From NCBI RefSeq assembly GCF_001679665.1, contig NZ_CP013244.1, positions 1,426,001-1,490,000 on the forward strand: 64,000 bases of DNA, in the 5' to 3' direction. Positions 9,585 to 16,720 of this stretch are shown here, piece by piece. A program made the position numbers and the translations under genes. This stretch comes from Candidatus Viadribacter manganicus (lineage in GTDB: Bacteria; Pseudomonadota; Alphaproteobacteria; Caulobacterales; Aquidulcibacteraceae). Numbering within the stretch: position 1 is the first letter of the stretch; the number at the start of each line of letters is the position of its first letter. Below the pieces are notes generated by a model. That model did not search any database. It was not told the origin of the DNA and saw nothing but the letters and a program-made list of their open reading frames with translations.

Positions 9585-10628
9585 TTATGGTCTTTCATCT
9601 AACGGCGGGTCACGCCCCAGACGCGCCTCAAAAAAAGCGGCGACCTCGCTGTTGAACGTTTGATGAAAGGCGCGCCGATCGAAATTGGCCGGATCCGAAC
9701 ACAGCATCGGCGGCAGCAAAAGCCCAAGCGGCCCGCATGGCGCGAGAAAGGAAAAGTGCCCAGCGCCTTGCGCCACATGCACGGACACCAGCGTCGGCCA
9801 ATTGGCGGCTATAGCGGCGGCGTTACCGGCGAGCGGCGCATTCACATCGCGATCGCCCGCCCAAATCGCAACCGGGATGTTGACACGCGCCAAACTCGTC
9901 CTGGTGAAGCCCATGCCCAGCCCAGGCGCCGCGAGTACGACCGCCTTTATACGTGAGTCGTAACCCTGCTCCGCCCCGCTTTGAAGCGTCACATCGGGCC
10001 TCAAGAGTCGGCACACGAATTGTGAATGCTGGCGACAATCTGACGTGACCAGCGCAAAGTCCGGTTGCGCGCCAACATTGATAAGCGCCGTCGTCGCACC
10101 CGCGGAAAAGCCAAACAAGCCGATGCGGTTGGCGTCGATCTGAGCGCGAAATCGCCATTGCGTCAGCATGAAATCATTGACACGGCGGATCTCGCGCGCG
10201 CGATCTGCAATCCAGGACGCAGCACCGATACCGGACTGATCTTGAAAATTGTCGCGATTGTGGATCGGCGCTGCGACGACAAAACCGCGCTCCGCCAGCG
10301 CGATGGCCGTATCGATGTGGCTCGTCGCGGCGCCTGCCGTCCCATGCGATATCACAACAAGCGCGTGTTGGCCGGTTGCGAGCGGTGCTCGCGGCGCCAC
10401 ATCTGCAAACAACAAACCCATCCAGGTCAGCTGCGGTTTGCTCTGCGTCGGATAATAAATAAGCACGCCAATTGAGCCGCCGCCCGCGTCGCTGACTTGC
10501 ACCTGATCAATGCCGATGTTGCGGGCGGGACGGATCGCGCTCGCCAACAAACTAACAGTCAGCACGCCAACGCCTGCGCCAAGCAGCGCCAGCACCCAGA
10601 TCAGGACTCTCAGAATAATTTTCATCAT
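9585..10628 (-). CDS. membrane-anchored alpha/beta hydrolase (dienelactone hydrolase-like)
   Basis: 347-aa protein: an N-terminal membrane helix (residues 4-30), then an alpha/beta hydrolase with the oxyanion strand VVISHGTAGA, the nucleophile elbow GFSAG (Ser175) and a C-terminal GAGHFSF holding the probable His. It resembles the COG4188 predicted dienelactone hydrolase / PAF acetylhydrolase-like group. It is transcribed divergently from a TetR regulator with a 62-bp gap containing a clear operator, so it is most likely that repressor's target. ATGs at 10628 and 10625 are both possible. Confidence 0.82.
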   Translation of the reverse strand: MMKIILRVLIWVLALLGAGVGVLTVSLLASAIRPARNIGIDQVQVSDAGGGSIGVLIYYPTQSKPQLTWMGLLFADVAPRAPLATGQHALVVISHGTAGAATSHIDTAIALAERGFVVAAPIHNRDNFQDQSGIGAASWIADRAREIRRVNDFMLTQWRFRAQIDANRIGLFGFSAGATTALINVGAQPDFALVTSDCRQHSQFVCRLLRPDVTLQSGAEQGYDSRIKAVVLAAPGLGMGFTRTSLARVNIPVAIWAGDRDVNAPLAGNAAAIAANWPTLVSVHVAQGAGHFSFLAPCGPLGLLLPPMLCSDPANFDRRAFHQTFNSEVAAFFEARLGRDPPLDERP

Positions 10629-10674
10629 GCCGTCCACCCCGACGCGCCTGTGCTCTTGCCTGACCCGCGCCTTT

Positions 10675-10689
10675 GTATACACCGTATAC
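10675..10689. promoter_or_regulatory. TetR operator, GTATAC-ACC-GTATAC
   Basis: Two GTATAC hexamers separated by ACC form a near-perfect 15-bp palindrome in the only gap between the hydrolase (start 10628) and the tetR start (10693). The right half ends 3 bp before the tetR ATG. A repressor bound here would block both promoters. The site is seen directly; TetR binding is inferred from position and symmetry. Confidence 0.75.
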
Positions 10690-10692
10690 TCA

Positions 10693-11262
10693 ATGTCAAC
10701 ACGAGCCGATATTCTCGCTGCGGCGCGGCAAGCCTTCAATGAGGGCGGCGAAGCGGGGCTTTCGCTGCGAGACGTCGCTGCGCGCGTCGGCCTCACGCCG
10801 ATGGCGATCTACCGCCACTTCGAAAACAAGCAGGCGCTGCTCAATGCGCTGATGATGGAGGGGCTGGAAGAGTGGCAGCGCCGCATCGCCGCAATCAAAC
10901 CATGCACCCCAGCAAGATGGCTCATAAAGACAAGCGACGCCTACCTAGATTTTGCACTCGAAGATCCGCGAAAATTCGAGGCGGCGTTTTTGTTGTCGTC
11001 AGCAGCGTCGCATCGCTATCCAGATATCTTTCTTGCCAACCGATCACCCACAGTCACCTTGCAGCTTGAACTTGTGCAACGTCTTGTCCTTGGCAAACGA
11101 AAGGCCGAAGACGTGCTGCTCACACTCTTTGCCTTGTCTCTTGGTCTTGTAACGCTCTACCGCACAGGGCGCATCGCAGGCGGCGAGCAGAAGTTTAAAA
11201 CCCTCTACAAGCGCGCCATGAAGAACAGCCTGCTCTCACTAACGGCGAGCGCAGACGATTAG
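10693..11262 (+). CDS. TetR/AcrR family transcriptional regulator
   Basis: 189-aa repressor. The N-terminal HTH (residues 1-50) has the standard pattern: ILAAARQAFNEGG, GLSLRDVAARVGLTPMAIYR, HFENKQALLNAL. The C-terminal part is a TetR-type ligand domain with a region like the WHG domain. The ATG at 10693 is the only start compatible with a TetR N-terminus. It probably represses itself and the divergent hydrolase through the GTATAC palindrome at 10675-10689; the inducer is unknown. Confidence 0.9.
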   Translation: MSTRADILAAARQAFNEGGEAGLSLRDVAARVGLTPMAIYRHFENKQALLNALMMEGLEEWQRRIAAIKPCTPARWLIKTSDAYLDFALEDPRKFEAAFLLSSAASHRYPDIFLANRSPTVTLQLELVQRLVLGKRKAEDVLLTLFALSLGLVTLYRTGRIAGGEQKFKTLYKRAMKNSLLSLTASADD

Positions 11263-11453
11263 CGGAGGTGTCGGATCACAGCTATTGGCGGGCGAGATCG
11301 ATACCGGTGTTGCGGGCGCGTGTTCTCAAGAGCACTCTCTTGCGCATCGTGAGATGACGGCGAACAACTTGGCGAGGCGCCATCGCATTGCGGCGGGGTC
11401 AAGCTCTTTGGCGCGGTGTCTGTGTCAGTGCGTTGCTGCGCGACAATAGACTT

Positions 11454-11924
11454 TCATGAGGTTGCCTCCGATTGCGCGCGCAGCTCGCCGCGAACATCTC
11501 CCTCGACACCACGGCGTGCTCTGCCAATCCACCGGCCAACGCCCAGTCCAATCATCATCGCAACGACAAATGGCCACACCGCTTGCGGCGCAAGCCCCAG
11601 CACAACAAGCGCGGGACCTGGGCAAAGGCCCGCCAGTCCCCACCCCACGCCGAACAATGCAGCGCCGCCAATGAGGCGCAGATCTATTCGTGCAGACTGA
11701 GGCGGCTCGAATGCGGCGGCGAAAACCGGCTTTTCTCGATTGCGCGCCAGAAGAAAAAACGGCGCGGCGACCATGACAGCCCCACCCATGACGAACGCAA
11801 GTGAAGGATCCCATGCGCCCGCCACGTCGAGGAACCCAAGCACGCGCGCTGGATCCGTCATTCCCGACACAATAAGGCCAACGCCGAACAGAAGCGCTAA
11901 GAGAAACGCCAAGATGACGCTCAT
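11454..11924 (-). CDS. YeeE/YedE-type (DUF6691) membrane protein, C-terminal half
   Basis: 156-aa membrane protein with four to five hydrophobic segments. It begins with a helix followed by SGMTDPARVLGFLD, a hallmark of the second half of YeeE/YedE sulfur-compound transporters, and has GVGWGLAGLCPGPALV with a Cys-Pro-Gly motif. Its ATG overlaps the stop of 11921-12343 by 4 bases. Together the two genes form a split version of the single-chain transporter, whose studied members move thiosulfate or related species. Confidence 0.82.
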   Translation of the reverse strand: MSVILAFLLALLFGVGLIVSGMTDPARVLGFLDVAGAWDPSLAFVMGGAVMVAAPFFLLARNREKPVFAAAFEPPQSARIDLRLIGGAALFGVGWGLAGLCPGPALVVLGLAPQAVWPFVVAMMIGLGVGRWIGRARRGVEGDVRGELRAQSEATS

Positions 11925-12343
11925 GGCGCGATGCCATGACGAGCGACAAATACCGTGAGCGCTGCACTGGTCATGAAAGTGACGACGGCCGCCAGCGAAC
12001 GGCTCGAAAGGCGCCCAAGCCCGCAAACGCCATGGCCGCTCGTGCATCCCGACCCGATGGCCGCTCCAAGTCCCACGACGACACCGGAGGCGCCAAGCGT
12101 CTGCCAGGCGACACCGCTGAGCGCTTGCGCAGGCTGGATGTTTAAAGCTGCGCCCCCCACCCCCGCCGCGATCAGCCCGGCCACGAAGGCATAGCGCCAT
12201 ACGCCGCGCTCGAGCAGAACTGCACCGCCAACAACGCCGCTTACGCCCGCTATTCGCCCAGTAAGCAGATAGAGCCCGCCGGCAGCGAGCCCAATCAGCG
12301 CGCCACCCATCAATGCAGGTCCGAACACTTCAAGCAGCGCCAT
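11921..12343 (-). CDS. YeeE/YedE-type membrane protein, N-terminal half
   Basis: 140-aa inner-membrane protein with about four helices. It carries GSGCTSGHGVCGLGRLS, the conserved Cys-containing pore motif of the YeeE/YedE (DUF395) family, in which Cys residues line the sulfur-substrate path. It starts 10 bp after the stop of the FadL-type porin gene (GAGGGG upstream of the ATG at 12343) and overlaps the following half-transporter by ATGA. The three genes are evidently one operon for uptake or removal of a small sulfur or hydrophobic compound. Confidence 0.84.
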   Translation of the reverse strand: MALLEVFGPALMGGALIGLAAGGLYLLTGRIAGVSGVVGGAVLLERGVWRYAFVAGLIAAGVGGAALNIQPAQALSGVAWQTLGASGVVVGLGAAIGSGCTSGHGVCGLGRLSSRSLAAVVTFMTSAALTVFVARHGIAP

Positions 12344-12353
12344 CGCGGTCCCC

Positions 12354-13643
12354 TCAGTAACGCCATCCGATCGCGAAACCGACCGCGGTCTCGCCAAGGC
12401 TGATGTTTGCCTCGCCGCCGCCAAACCCCGGAGGCGCGCCCGGTGGAATTGAGTTTCGCCCGTGGACGGTCTGCTCTGGCGCGTAAAGAACATAGCCGCT
12501 CAGCTCGACGCGATCGTTGAGCGCATAAGTCGCGCCGATCGTGTACTGATCCTCGACGACGCCGGGCGCCAGGATGTTCAAAAACGTCTGGTCGGCGGGG
12601 ACAGGATTATCGGCATGGTCATAGCCGGCGCGGAGCGTCAGCGACGGCGAAGCGCGCCAATCCACGCCAAGCTTGTAGCTGGTGGCGTCCTCCCAACCAA
12701 ATCCAGGCCCGCCGCTGGCGCCAAATGGAATACCCGACACAAGAAGCGGCGCGAGCGTGTTGCCGACCGCGTCGACCTCCGAAAAATTGATGCGCCGAAT
12801 GTCGAACGCGAGATTGATCGAATCTGTCAGCGCGTAATTTACGCCAACGCCATAGTTGGACGGCACGTCGAATGCGCCGTGATCCTCGAACAACCCACGA
12901 TACTTCTCGAAATCCTGCGTGTAGGCCCTCGACTGATAGTACGCGCCTGCGCGCAGACGATCGTTCAATTGCCCAAGCCAGCCAACGCGCGCACCGAGGC
13001 CGAAGGCCGTATCGGTACTGCGATTGGTAAAGTTTGAAGGATCGCTGGAAGCGGCGGCAAACGGGCCAATGCCTTTGGCGCGGAATGCCTGCCCCACGAT
13101 AATTGCGGAGACGCCGACACTCTGCCCTTCGCCAAGGCGAAACGCGATTGTCGGCGTAATGAATAATTGCTCGAAGTTGACGCCGGCGTCGTCTGTAGCG
13201 CCAAACCGCGCGAAGGGGTTGGTTTGATAATCCGTATTCATCCCGCCATTGCCGTAGACGGTGACGCCCAGAGCGATGTTGTCGCTGAGTTGGCGAACGT
13301 AGCCAAACTCCGGGATGAAAAAAGTCTCGGTTCCGTTTCCATCATAGGATGCATCAGCGCCGAACGCGTTCCCAACGATGCTGGCCGAGCGATCAGGGCG
13401 AAACAGTTCAATGCCGACATCGAGCCGATTGCCGAGGGACAGCGCGTTCGCCGGATTTGACGCAATGCTGAGCGAGTCCCGCGGGCTTGCGATAGCGGTT
13501 CCGCCAGCGCCTTTTTGCTGCGCGCCCGCCCCATGAGAGAAGTAACCGTCGGTGGCGAAGGCCGGGCCGGCGCCCAAAAGCACCCACCCAGTAGCCAGCA
13601 GCGGACCCCACCCGCTCCAGACGCCCCTGCTTTTTCTCGCCAT
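12354..13643 (-). CDS. OmpP1/FadL family outer-membrane transporter
   Basis: 429-aa outer-membrane beta-barrel precursor. Signal peptide ends around PAFATDGYFSHG; the mature N-terminus with GAGAQQKGAGGTAIASPRD and SIASNPAN matches the FadL/TodX plug-domain start. The rest has alternating strand patterns and ends in an aromatic residue (AIGWRY), as barrel proteins do. FadL relatives carry fatty acids and aromatic hydrocarbons across the outer membrane. It leads the operon with two YeeE/YedE halves, an unusual pairing. The ATG at 13643 has GGGAGGG a few bases upstream. Confidence 0.88.
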   Translation of the reverse strand: MARKSRGVWSGWGPLLATGWVLLGAGPAFATDGYFSHGAGAQQKGAGGTAIASPRDSLSIASNPANALSLGNRLDVGIELFRPDRSASIVGNAFGADASYDGNGTETFFIPEFGYVRQLSDNIALGVTVYGNGGMNTDYQTNPFARFGATDDAGVNFEQLFITPTIAFRLGEGQSVGVSAIIVGQAFRAKGIGPFAAASSDPSNFTNRSTDTAFGLGARVGWLGQLNDRLRAGAYYQSRAYTQDFEKYRGLFEDHGAFDVPSNYGVGVNYALTDSINLAFDIRRINFSEVDAVGNTLAPLLVSGIPFGASGGPGFGWEDATSYKLGVDWRASPSLTLRAGYDHADNPVPADQTFLNILAPGVVEDQYTIGATYALNDRVELSGYVLYAPEQTVHGRNSIPPGAPPGFGGGEANISLGETAVGFAIGWRY

Positions 13644-14146
13644 GACATACCCTCCCGCGACTTGGACCGCGGCCGAAGCTTCGGCCGGCAAAAACTCGAC
13701 CGAAATGGTGGGGTTATGCGTGGCGAGCCAGCAATAGCGGTGAGCTAAAGTGTGCGTTTACCCCGACTGCACTCGGCCAGCCGGTCGCGCCGCGCCCGTC
13801 AACTCGGCGCGCTCTTGTCGACAACAATCATCGGTAAGGCAGCTGTCGAAGCGAGGCGATTACTCTACCCAGAGATCGTGGAGCGATGACAGTGACAACG
13901 CCCGATCCCACGAGGTCGGCGCCGCCTGCGCCAGCGTGAGCAAGAACATGTCAGACCGACTCTTCCTCGGTCGTCTCGGTGCGATATTCGATGCCAAATC
14001 CTGACAGGAGCTTTCCCGTCGCAGTCCCAATCTACCGCGACGCTGTTACCCCGCCAGTGAAACAGAGGCAGTAGAACGCTCAGCTGAGAGAATTCAGCGG
14101 CGAATGAGTAAATGGCGCGATCGACTGGGTTGAGGGTTACGCGCCT
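13644..14146. other. 500-bp gap without a supported gene
   Basis: Upstream region of the porin/YeeE operon and downstream of hipA1. No frame here has convincing protein-like composition. It holds a 10-bp palindrome TTGTCGACAA at 13815-13824, a possible control site for the porin operon. I see no terminator or RNA gene. Confidence 0.5.
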
Positions 14147-15373
14147 CTAACTGGCGCGGGCGATTGGAAGGCCGGCGAGATGGGCCTCGATCGGCGCGCG
14201 GATTGCCCCGGGCAGCGGCAAGTGCTGGGCTTCCTTAGCCCATACCTCCCGAAACCGTTCCACCGTCTCAAACCCCGTGGTCGAGACCAAGCGCTGAGGC
14301 AAGCCCGCCTTGGCTGCGAGATAGTCGAACTCATCCCACGTCAGTTTGGAAAACGCTTTCACACGTCCGAGCTTTAAGCCCAGCCCGTCTCCCTCGATGT
14401 AAGAGAGCGTCGATAGGAAGTCGTAGGCCGGGGAGAGCCTGGGGCTTCGCCCGTCGCGATAGATCAACGACCAGTTCTTAGCGTGCATATCGCCATTGCC
14501 AATGAGTGCGTTGAACACCAGCCTGCGCACGAATTCGCGCGCATCGTCTTCGCCGGCCTCGGTCCAAATGACCTTGGCGATATTGGCGTAGCTCAGAGCG
14601 TCGTACTTACGCGCAGGATAGAGCCCAAACACCTGCGCGAAGTCTTCGATGTGGACCTTCCCCCCATCCTCGTGCGTGCGGTCGAAGCGCTGGATGGCGA
14701 AGGCGTTGGGCTGCGCCGCCGCCAGCCCATCGGGCAGACCTTCGACTTCATCCAGCGACGCCATGCGAAACTCCGGAATCTCGATCCCCACCGCCCGCGC
14801 CAAGCTCATCATCGAAAGTTCGTTCTCGGCGACGTGCGCGTGGCTGAGCGAGGGAAGTTTTACGATCCATTCCCCGCCCACCCCGCGCGCAGGGATAGTG
14901 AGCCCCCCTTGGGCGCGCTCTAACGCAGAGAATTTGAGCTGCATGCCGGCGAGCGAAAAACGCAGCACCGCGTTAGAGCCGCGCGGTTCGCTTTCACCTT
15001 CGAGACCCGGCGGCAGAGTTTGCCCCTCGGCGGGTCTTACCGTGAGCGCGCCCGGCAAATCTTGGCCCAGCACCCACATCAAGAAGAATTCGCGTTCAGG
15101 GTTCACACCCGCGCGCTTGGCGAGATAGTCCCTGAGCGCGCCTTCCGGAAGCAGATTGGAAAAGAAAGGCGGCAGGCGCGTCTGTGTTTGGCGCGGTTGA
15201 GTGATGAGGCCCCCGGCTGCGCTCTTGAAAGAAAGCGAGAGCGTCGGCCGCGCGTCGTCGTCGATGTAGTCCTGGTTGAGGGCGAAGAACACCTGGTCGC
15301 CGCCCTGGCGCGTCAGCGCGCCGATGACACGATCCCCCAGCAGCACCTCGAGGATATTGAGCGTCGGCGCCAT
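14147..15373 (-). CDS. hipA: HipA-type toxin kinase (module 1)
   Basis: 408-aa Ser/Thr kinase toxin of the HipA family; studied members phosphorylate tRNA synthetases such as GltX and cause persistence. Visible in order: N-terminal couple_hipA region ending in PEGALRDYL, the ATP-loop motif RFSLAGMQLKFS (about 140-150), QRFDR (about 230), catalytic loop NGDMHAKNWS with Asp near 295, and the metal-binding PAYDFL near 318. All kinase residues are intact, so it is probably active. The ATG at 15373 overlaps the antitoxin stop (TGATG), with GAGGAGG upstream. Confidence 0.92.
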   Translation of the reverse strand: MAPTLNILEVLLGDRVIGALTRQGGDQVFFALNQDYIDDDARPTLSLSFKSAAGGLITQPRQTQTRLPPFFSNLLPEGALRDYLAKRAGVNPEREFFLMWVLGQDLPGALTVRPAEGQTLPPGLEGESEPRGSNAVLRFSLAGMQLKFSALERAQGGLTIPARGVGGEWIVKLPSLSHAHVAENELSMMSLARAVGIEIPEFRMASLDEVEGLPDGLAAAQPNAFAIQRFDRTHEDGGKVHIEDFAQVFGLYPARKYDALSYANIAKVIWTEAGEDDAREFVRRLVFNALIGNGDMHAKNWSLIYRDGRSPRLSPAYDFLSTLSYIEGDGLGLKLGRVKAFSKLTWDEFDYLAAKAGLPQRLVSTTGFETVERFREVWAKEAQHLPLPGAIRAPIEAHLAGLPIARAS

Positions 15374-16047
15374 CACGCGCCCTCCTCGTCATCGAGCGTG
15401 TAGGCCGGCCGCTGCTCGTCGGCGGCGCGGTGCACGACCGTATTGCGCAATAAGGCGAGCGCGCGCGCGGCCTCGGCCAAGCGCCGCTCGGCCTGCTCGA
15501 TCATCTTCGGATTGCGGGCCACGAAATCTGCGTGCCCCTTGAGCGACGGCGCCACCAGTTTTTGCGCGGCGGCCACCTGGTTGGCGATGCGCGCGAGTTC
15601 GCGAGCTGCGAACGGCGCTGCAAAGGACGCCCCCGCCAACGCCGCGGTGCGCGCGGCCTCATCCAAGCGCCGCGCAGTGAGGTGAAAAGATTCCGGCGCA
15701 TCCGCCAGCACCCCTTCGCCCCCCTCGCGCACGGCGCGCGCAGCCACCCTAATGCGCTCAAGGTCACGCGCAATTTGCACCGGCACGCGCGCGGCGGCGA
15801 CATCGCGGATGATCGCTTCGATCGCCGGCGCGGCCTGGCGGGGAGCCAACGTGACTTCCAGATCGAGGAAGCGCGCGAGCTCGATCAGCGTTGAGAATAG
15901 GAGATCCACCTGCGCGGTCTCGATCTTCGAAATGTTGGCCTGAGTGACGCCGCTACGGGCCGCGAGCTCGCGTTGGCTCCAGCCTTTGGCCTCGCGCGCC
16001 TTCCGCAACAGGGCTCCGAGCGCCTTAAGTTGAGCCTGATGCTTCAT
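15373..16047 (-). CDS. hipB: HipB-type XRE antitoxin with a long C-terminal extension (module 1)
   Basis: 224-aa protein. Residues 8-65 are an XRE/HTH_3 domain (LRKAREAKGWSQRELAARSG, VTQANISKIE), the usual HipB DNA-binding part. Typical HipB proteins are 70-110 aa; this one continues for about 150 Ala/Arg-rich, clearly helical residues (around 75-210) and an acidic tail DDEEGA. The extension may bind the HipA toxin or mediate oligomerisation; I do not recognise it. It is co-translated with hipA1. The promoter region carries several TGATATC-type half-sites (16050-16155) suited to autorepression. Confidence 0.85.
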   Translation of the reverse strand: MKHQAQLKALGALLRKAREAKGWSQRELAARSGVTQANISKIETAQVDLLFSTLIELARFLDLEVTLAPRQAAPAIEAIIRDVAAARVPVQIARDLERIRVAARAVREGGEGVLADAPESFHLTARRLDEAARTAALAGASFAAPFAARELARIANQVAAAQKLVAPSLKGHADFVARNPKMIEQAERRLAEAARALALLRNTVVHRAADEQRPAYTLDDEEGA

Positions 16048-16049
16048 AC

Positions 16050-16155
16050 GATATCAATCCGATGTGGTGATATCTGAATATATATCGACAAAACCGTAAA
16101 TATCAAACCACACCGATGCTGCAATCTACATCAGGTAATGTGTTTGATATCAAAC
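16050..16155. promoter_or_regulatory. operator cluster of hip module 1 (TGATATC half-sites)
   Basis: Four related elements precede hipB1: GATATCA (16050-16056) and TGATATC (16068-16074) form an inverted repeat right at the start codon; TATCAAAC lies at 16101-16108; and GTTTGATATCAAAC at 16142-16155 is a perfect 14-bp palindrome. Repeated dyads next to an XRE antitoxin gene are typical hip operators. Binding by HipB1 is inferred. Confidence 0.7.
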
Positions 16156-16335
16156 AAAGCATCATGAGATTGAAGCCAACCGCACGCAAGCGGGATCAGG
16201 CGCGAATGGCGCGGTCTTGGCTGCCGGGTCGGCGGACTGGCTGAGAGTGCGCTCTGGCTTGAAGCTAAGGTCGCGGCCAAGTCGTGGTCGGTGTCTACCG
16301 AGCGTTCGACGCGATATGGCATCAGCCTGATTATG

Positions 16336-16458
16336 TCCCGTATACGATACATAATTGGCTTTGGGCGATATTTGTATCTTATATGGGACGGCAGACTTGT
16401 TGTACTGTCTCTTTTACGATACATATTGAAGCAATGCCGTAGATTTGTACCTTATAAA
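16336..16458. promoter_or_regulatory. operator cluster of hip module 2 (ACGATACA half-sites)
   Basis: TCCCGTATACGATACA (16336-16351) and TGTATCTTATATGGGA (16373-16388) are inverted copies separated by 21 bp. A second, weaker pair is TTTTACGATACA (16412-16423) and TGTACCTTATAAA (16446-16458). The last copy lies directly against the ribosome-binding site of hipB2, so occupancy would stop its expression. The half-site differs from that of module 1, suggesting each antitoxin has its own operator. Confidence 0.7.
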
Positions 16459-16465
16459 GGTCAAC

Positions 16466-16720
16466 ATGATCGACCTAACCACCATCGGCCAAAGGATCCG
16501 AGAGCGCCGGCGTGAACTCGGCTTGTCCCAGCAAGAGCTTGCGCAAAGGGCCAAGGTCGCCCGGAGCCGGGTCGCGCCGCTGGAGAACGACCGCCTCCCA
16601 GACATCGGCTTCAACACCCTGATGAAGATCCTGGGCGCGCTCGAGCTTGATCTACGTATCACCACGCTCAATCGCCAACGCCCCACGCTGGATGATCTGC
16701 GCGCGGAGCGAGAAGAATGA
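16466..16720 (+). CDS. hipB: HipB-type XRE antitoxin (module 2)
   Basis: 84-aa antitoxin consisting almost only of an XRE helix-turn-helix: IGQRIRERRRELGLSQQELA, then VARSRVAPLENDRLPDI, and a short tail ending DDLRAEREE. This is the normal HipB size, in contrast to module 1. The ATG at 16466 has AAAGG six bases upstream; a TTG at 16445 lies in the operator and is not preferred. It overlaps hipA2 by 4 bases. Confidence 0.88.
   Translation: MIDLTTIGQRIRERRRELGLSQQELAQRAKVARSRVAPLENDRLPDIGFNTLMKILGALELDLRITTLNRQRPTLDDLRAEREE

Noticed and set aside
13750..14004. 84-aa frame in the gap upstream of the porin operon
   Set aside because: Arg/Ser/Cys-rich composition, no ribosome-binding site and no family resemblance; typical open frame of GC-rich non-coding DNA.
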